Origin: Bacillota bacterium
GTDB lineage: Bacteria; Bacillota; Clostridia; Acetivibrionales; JAKOSZ01
DNA length: 7,064 nucleotides
Assembly (NCBI GenBank): GCA_029776555.1
Contig: JAKOSZ010000310.1
Location: 1 to 7,064 of the forward strand
Direction: 5' to 3'
A program made the position numbers and the translations under genes. Shown one piece after another: positions 5,563 to 7,064 of this stretch. The stretch's first letter is position 1; each line of letters begins with the position of its first letter. Under the pieces are notes generated by a model. The model made no database searches, was not told the DNA's origin, and saw only the letters and a program-made list of their open reading frames with translations.

Positions 5563-6597
5563 ATGAAAAGGTTACTAAGTAAAAAATATTTAAACTTCAT
5601 AACAATCGCTATAGCCGCCGCCGTGCTTTTGGCGCTGGTATACAAGAACCACGGCCCGGCCGGAATCGCGCGGCAGCTGTCGCAGCTTAACGGCAGGTGG
5701 ATTTTAGCCGCCTTCCTCTGCATGCTGGCCTATTGGGGCTATGAAAGCTTAGCCCTTCACGCCATTACGGCCTTCCTCCACCAGAACCAGAGGTTCAGGG
5801 ATTCCCTGAAAGTGACCATGATAGGCCAGTTCTTCAACTCCGTAACCCCTTTTGCCTCAGGGGGACAGCCGATGCAGCTTTACGTCATGACAAAGGACGG
5901 AGTAAAGGCCAGCCATGCCGGTTCCATCCTGGTGATCCGGTTTCTCTTCTATAACATAGTGCTGGTGGGCTATTCATTCGCCGCCCTCCTTGCGGCGCCC
6001 TTTTATGAGTCCTATTCCCCGCAGCTTTATGCCCTGGTAATTGTGGGCTTTGCCGTCCGCGCGGCGTTTGTGGCCGCCATAGTCCTTTTTTCGTGGAACA
6101 GGAGCGCCACCCGGGCAGTGCTGGTGTCCATGCTGGCGGTTCTGAAAAGGCTTAAACTCGTCAAGGACCTGGAAAAAACAGAGGAAAAAGTGATATGCTA
6201 TTTAAGTATGTTCCACGACAACATTGTCATATTCAGGCACAACAGGGGACTTATCGCCAAAGTCACAGTTCTTACGGTGCTTCAGCTGGCCCATTTCTTC
6301 TCCATTCCCTATTGCATATACAGGAGTTTCGGCTTTAACAGTTCCACCCTCTGGGACATGGTGGCCGCCCAGGCCTTTGTGACGTCGCTGATGACCCTTG
6401 TGCCGCTGCCGGGAGCCGCCGGCGGGGCGGAAGGCAGTTTCTTCCTCCTGTTTAAGAAGTTTTTCAGCGCAACGACAATAATGCCCGCCCTGCTGGTCTG
6501 GAGGATAGTGACATACTACTCCTGCATTGGCTTAGGAAGCCTGGTTTCTCTTTTTGCTCCCAGGAAGAAGGTTGAGAATCCTGAAGGGGCGGGATGA
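5563..6597 (+). CDS. UPF0104 / MprF-AglD type integral membrane protein (flippase-like domain)
   Basis: The 344-residue product matches the lysylphosphatidylglycerol synthase transmembrane family, the flippase part of MprF, without the cytoplasmic aminoacyl-transfer domain. Relatives include YbhN- and AglD-type proteins thought to move or handle lipids at the membrane; the substrate here is unknown. Hydrophobic segments occur at about residues 11-27, 46-63, 120-146, 154-176, 232-250, 264-282 and 305-332. The two conserved motifs are present: NSVTPFASGGQPMQLY (92-107) and PLPGAAGGAEGSF (281-293). A charged cytoplasmic loop (about 195-230) separates the two halves. The ATG has AAGGA five bases upstream. 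It is preceded by a structured leader and is convergent with the LTA-synthase-like gene, ending 11 bases from it. The C-terminus is short and basic, and the gene seems intact. Confidence 0.9.
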   Translation: MKRLLSKKYLNFITIAIAAAVLLALVYKNHGPAGIARQLSQLNGRWILAAFLCMLAYWGYESLALHAITAFLHQNQRFRDSLKVTMIGQFFNSVTPFASGGQPMQLYVMTKDGVKASHAGSILVIRFLFYNIVLVGYSFAALLAAPFYESYSPQLYALVIVGFAVRAAFVAAIVLFSWNRSATRAVLVSMLAVLKRLKLVKDLEKTEEKVICYLSMFHDNIVIFRHNRGLIAKVTVLTVLQLAHFFSIPYCIYRSFGFNSSTLWDMVAAQAFVTSLMTLVPLPGAAGGAEGSFFLLFKKFFSATTIMPALLVWRIVTYYSCIGLGSLVSLFAPRKKVENPEGAG

Positions 6598-6608
6598 TTT
6601 AGGGCCCT

Positions 6609-7064
6609 CTATTTTATGGCCGCCGCTTTTTCGTAGAGCTTAGCCCTGTCAAATTTCCCGTCTTTGAAAGGTATGGGCGGAGAGACTTCCGGCCTGTTAA
6701 GGAGGTCAATGCCGCCGGACCTTATGGTAAAGGGGGCGCCGGAAGCCTTTAAAACGGTAGGGGCAATGTCCAGAAAGGAAGCCGCTTCCTTTTCTTCCAC
6801 GTAAGTCCTTCCGTCCGGGGTCAGGATGAAAAGGGGCACAAACTCGAAATACCTGCTCTCCTCCTTGAAAGACGCCTGTTTGAAATACTCATTGCTGATG
6901 GCCGGCGTGTGGTCGCCGAAGATTATTATGTAGGTGTTGTCCCACCTGGAGGTCACGAAGTTGACGAAATCCTCCAGGACCTGGTCCACGTAAGACATGG
7001 AGTTGAAGTAGTTCCTGACCACCTCATCCCCGATTCTGTCATACCGGGGGTTGTTGTAGTAATG
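6609..7064 (-). CDS. LTA synthase-like sulfatase-family membrane enzyme, C-terminal part (runs out of window)
   Basis: The minus-strand frame is open to the window edge (first visible residues HYYNNPRYDRIGDEVVRNYF), so the GTG at 7022 is internal and only about 151 C-terminal residues are seen. YIIIFGDHTPAI holds the Asp-His pair that binds the catalytic metal in the alkaline-phosphatase/sulfatase superfamily, and SFLDIAPTVLKASGAP is the typical closing block of LtaS-like phosphoglycerol transferases. Family members sit in the membrane with the catalytic domain outside and polymerise or transfer glycerol phosphate, e.g. for lipoteichoic acid. The nucleophile Thr and the membrane domain lie outside the window, so substrate and completeness are undetermined. 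The tail ends FDRAKLYEKAAAIK. No terminator is apparent in the 11-bp gap to the convergent gene. Confidence 0.88.
   Translation of the reverse strand, partial: HYYNNPRYDRIGDEVVRNYFNSMSYVDQVLEDFVNFVTSRWDNTYIIIFGDHTPAISNEYFKQASFKEESRYFEFVPLFILTPDGRTYVEEKEAASFLDIAPTVLKASGAPFTIRSGGIDLLNRPEVSPPIPFKDGKFDRAKLYEKAAAIK

Noticed and set aside
6609..7022. A complete 137-residue protein starting at the GTG at 7022
   Set aside because: The frame stays open to the window edge and the content is the C-terminal part of a much larger family, so the gene is cut by the window.

Overview
The window looks like part of a chromosome of an anaerobic Firmicute of the class Clostridia, possibly a Peptococcaceae/Desulfotomaculum or Thermoanaerobacterales relative. 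This is inferred from the cdaA-cdaR pair, the clostridial-type AmmeMemoRadiSam cluster, strong Shine-Dalgarno (SD) sites combined with GTG/TTG starts, an LTA-synthase-like sulfatase, and a GGGGACGGTTCTT-type repeat that I associate with such genomes. Species cannot be told from the sequence alone.

Positions 1-285 hold non-coding mobile and repeat DNA. Bases 1-196 (minus strand) are the 5' end of a group II intron RNA of the class C (IIC) type, running out of the window. It starts with GTGCG directly after a 52-bp near-perfect palindrome followed by TTTTA, which matches the known habit of class C introns of inserting behind terminator hairpins. A 22-bp unit is repeated in tandem beside the palindrome and contains the stop codon of cdaR.

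Positions 283-2387 (minus) hold cdaA (membrane diadenylate cyclase) and cdaR (YbbR-domain regulator), overlapping by ATGA and driven by a good sigma-A-like promoter at about 2445-2474. The usual third gene, glmM, is not in the window; the intron lies where it would be expected.

Positions 2576-4986 (minus) form a compact operon. It begins with a 36-residue single-membrane-segment protein, followed by a LigB/MEMO-superfamily protein, an AMMECR1 protein and a radical SAM enzyme that lacks the usual C-terminal Cys-rich tail. This is an AmmeMemoRadiSam system, whose biochemical role is not established. A terminator-like hairpin and two candidate promoters lie upstream (5004-5149).

Positions 5150-5562 contain no convincing protein gene longer than 9 codons. 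They hold a degenerate 64-bp tandem repeat, then a structured leader with a 9-codon upstream ORF and a 9-bp long-range stem, in front of a plus-strand gene for an MprF/AglD-type (UPF0104) membrane protein (5563-6597). Convergent to it, and separated by only 11 bp, is the C-terminal part of an LTA-synthase-like sulfatase (6609-7064, running out of the window).

The themes are envelope homeostasis (c-di-AMP synthesis, flippase-like protein, LTA-synthase-like enzyme) and a radical SAM system of unknown function. The least explained structures are the leader at 5433-5562, the small membrane protein heading the amr operon, and the hairpin/intron junction after cdaR.
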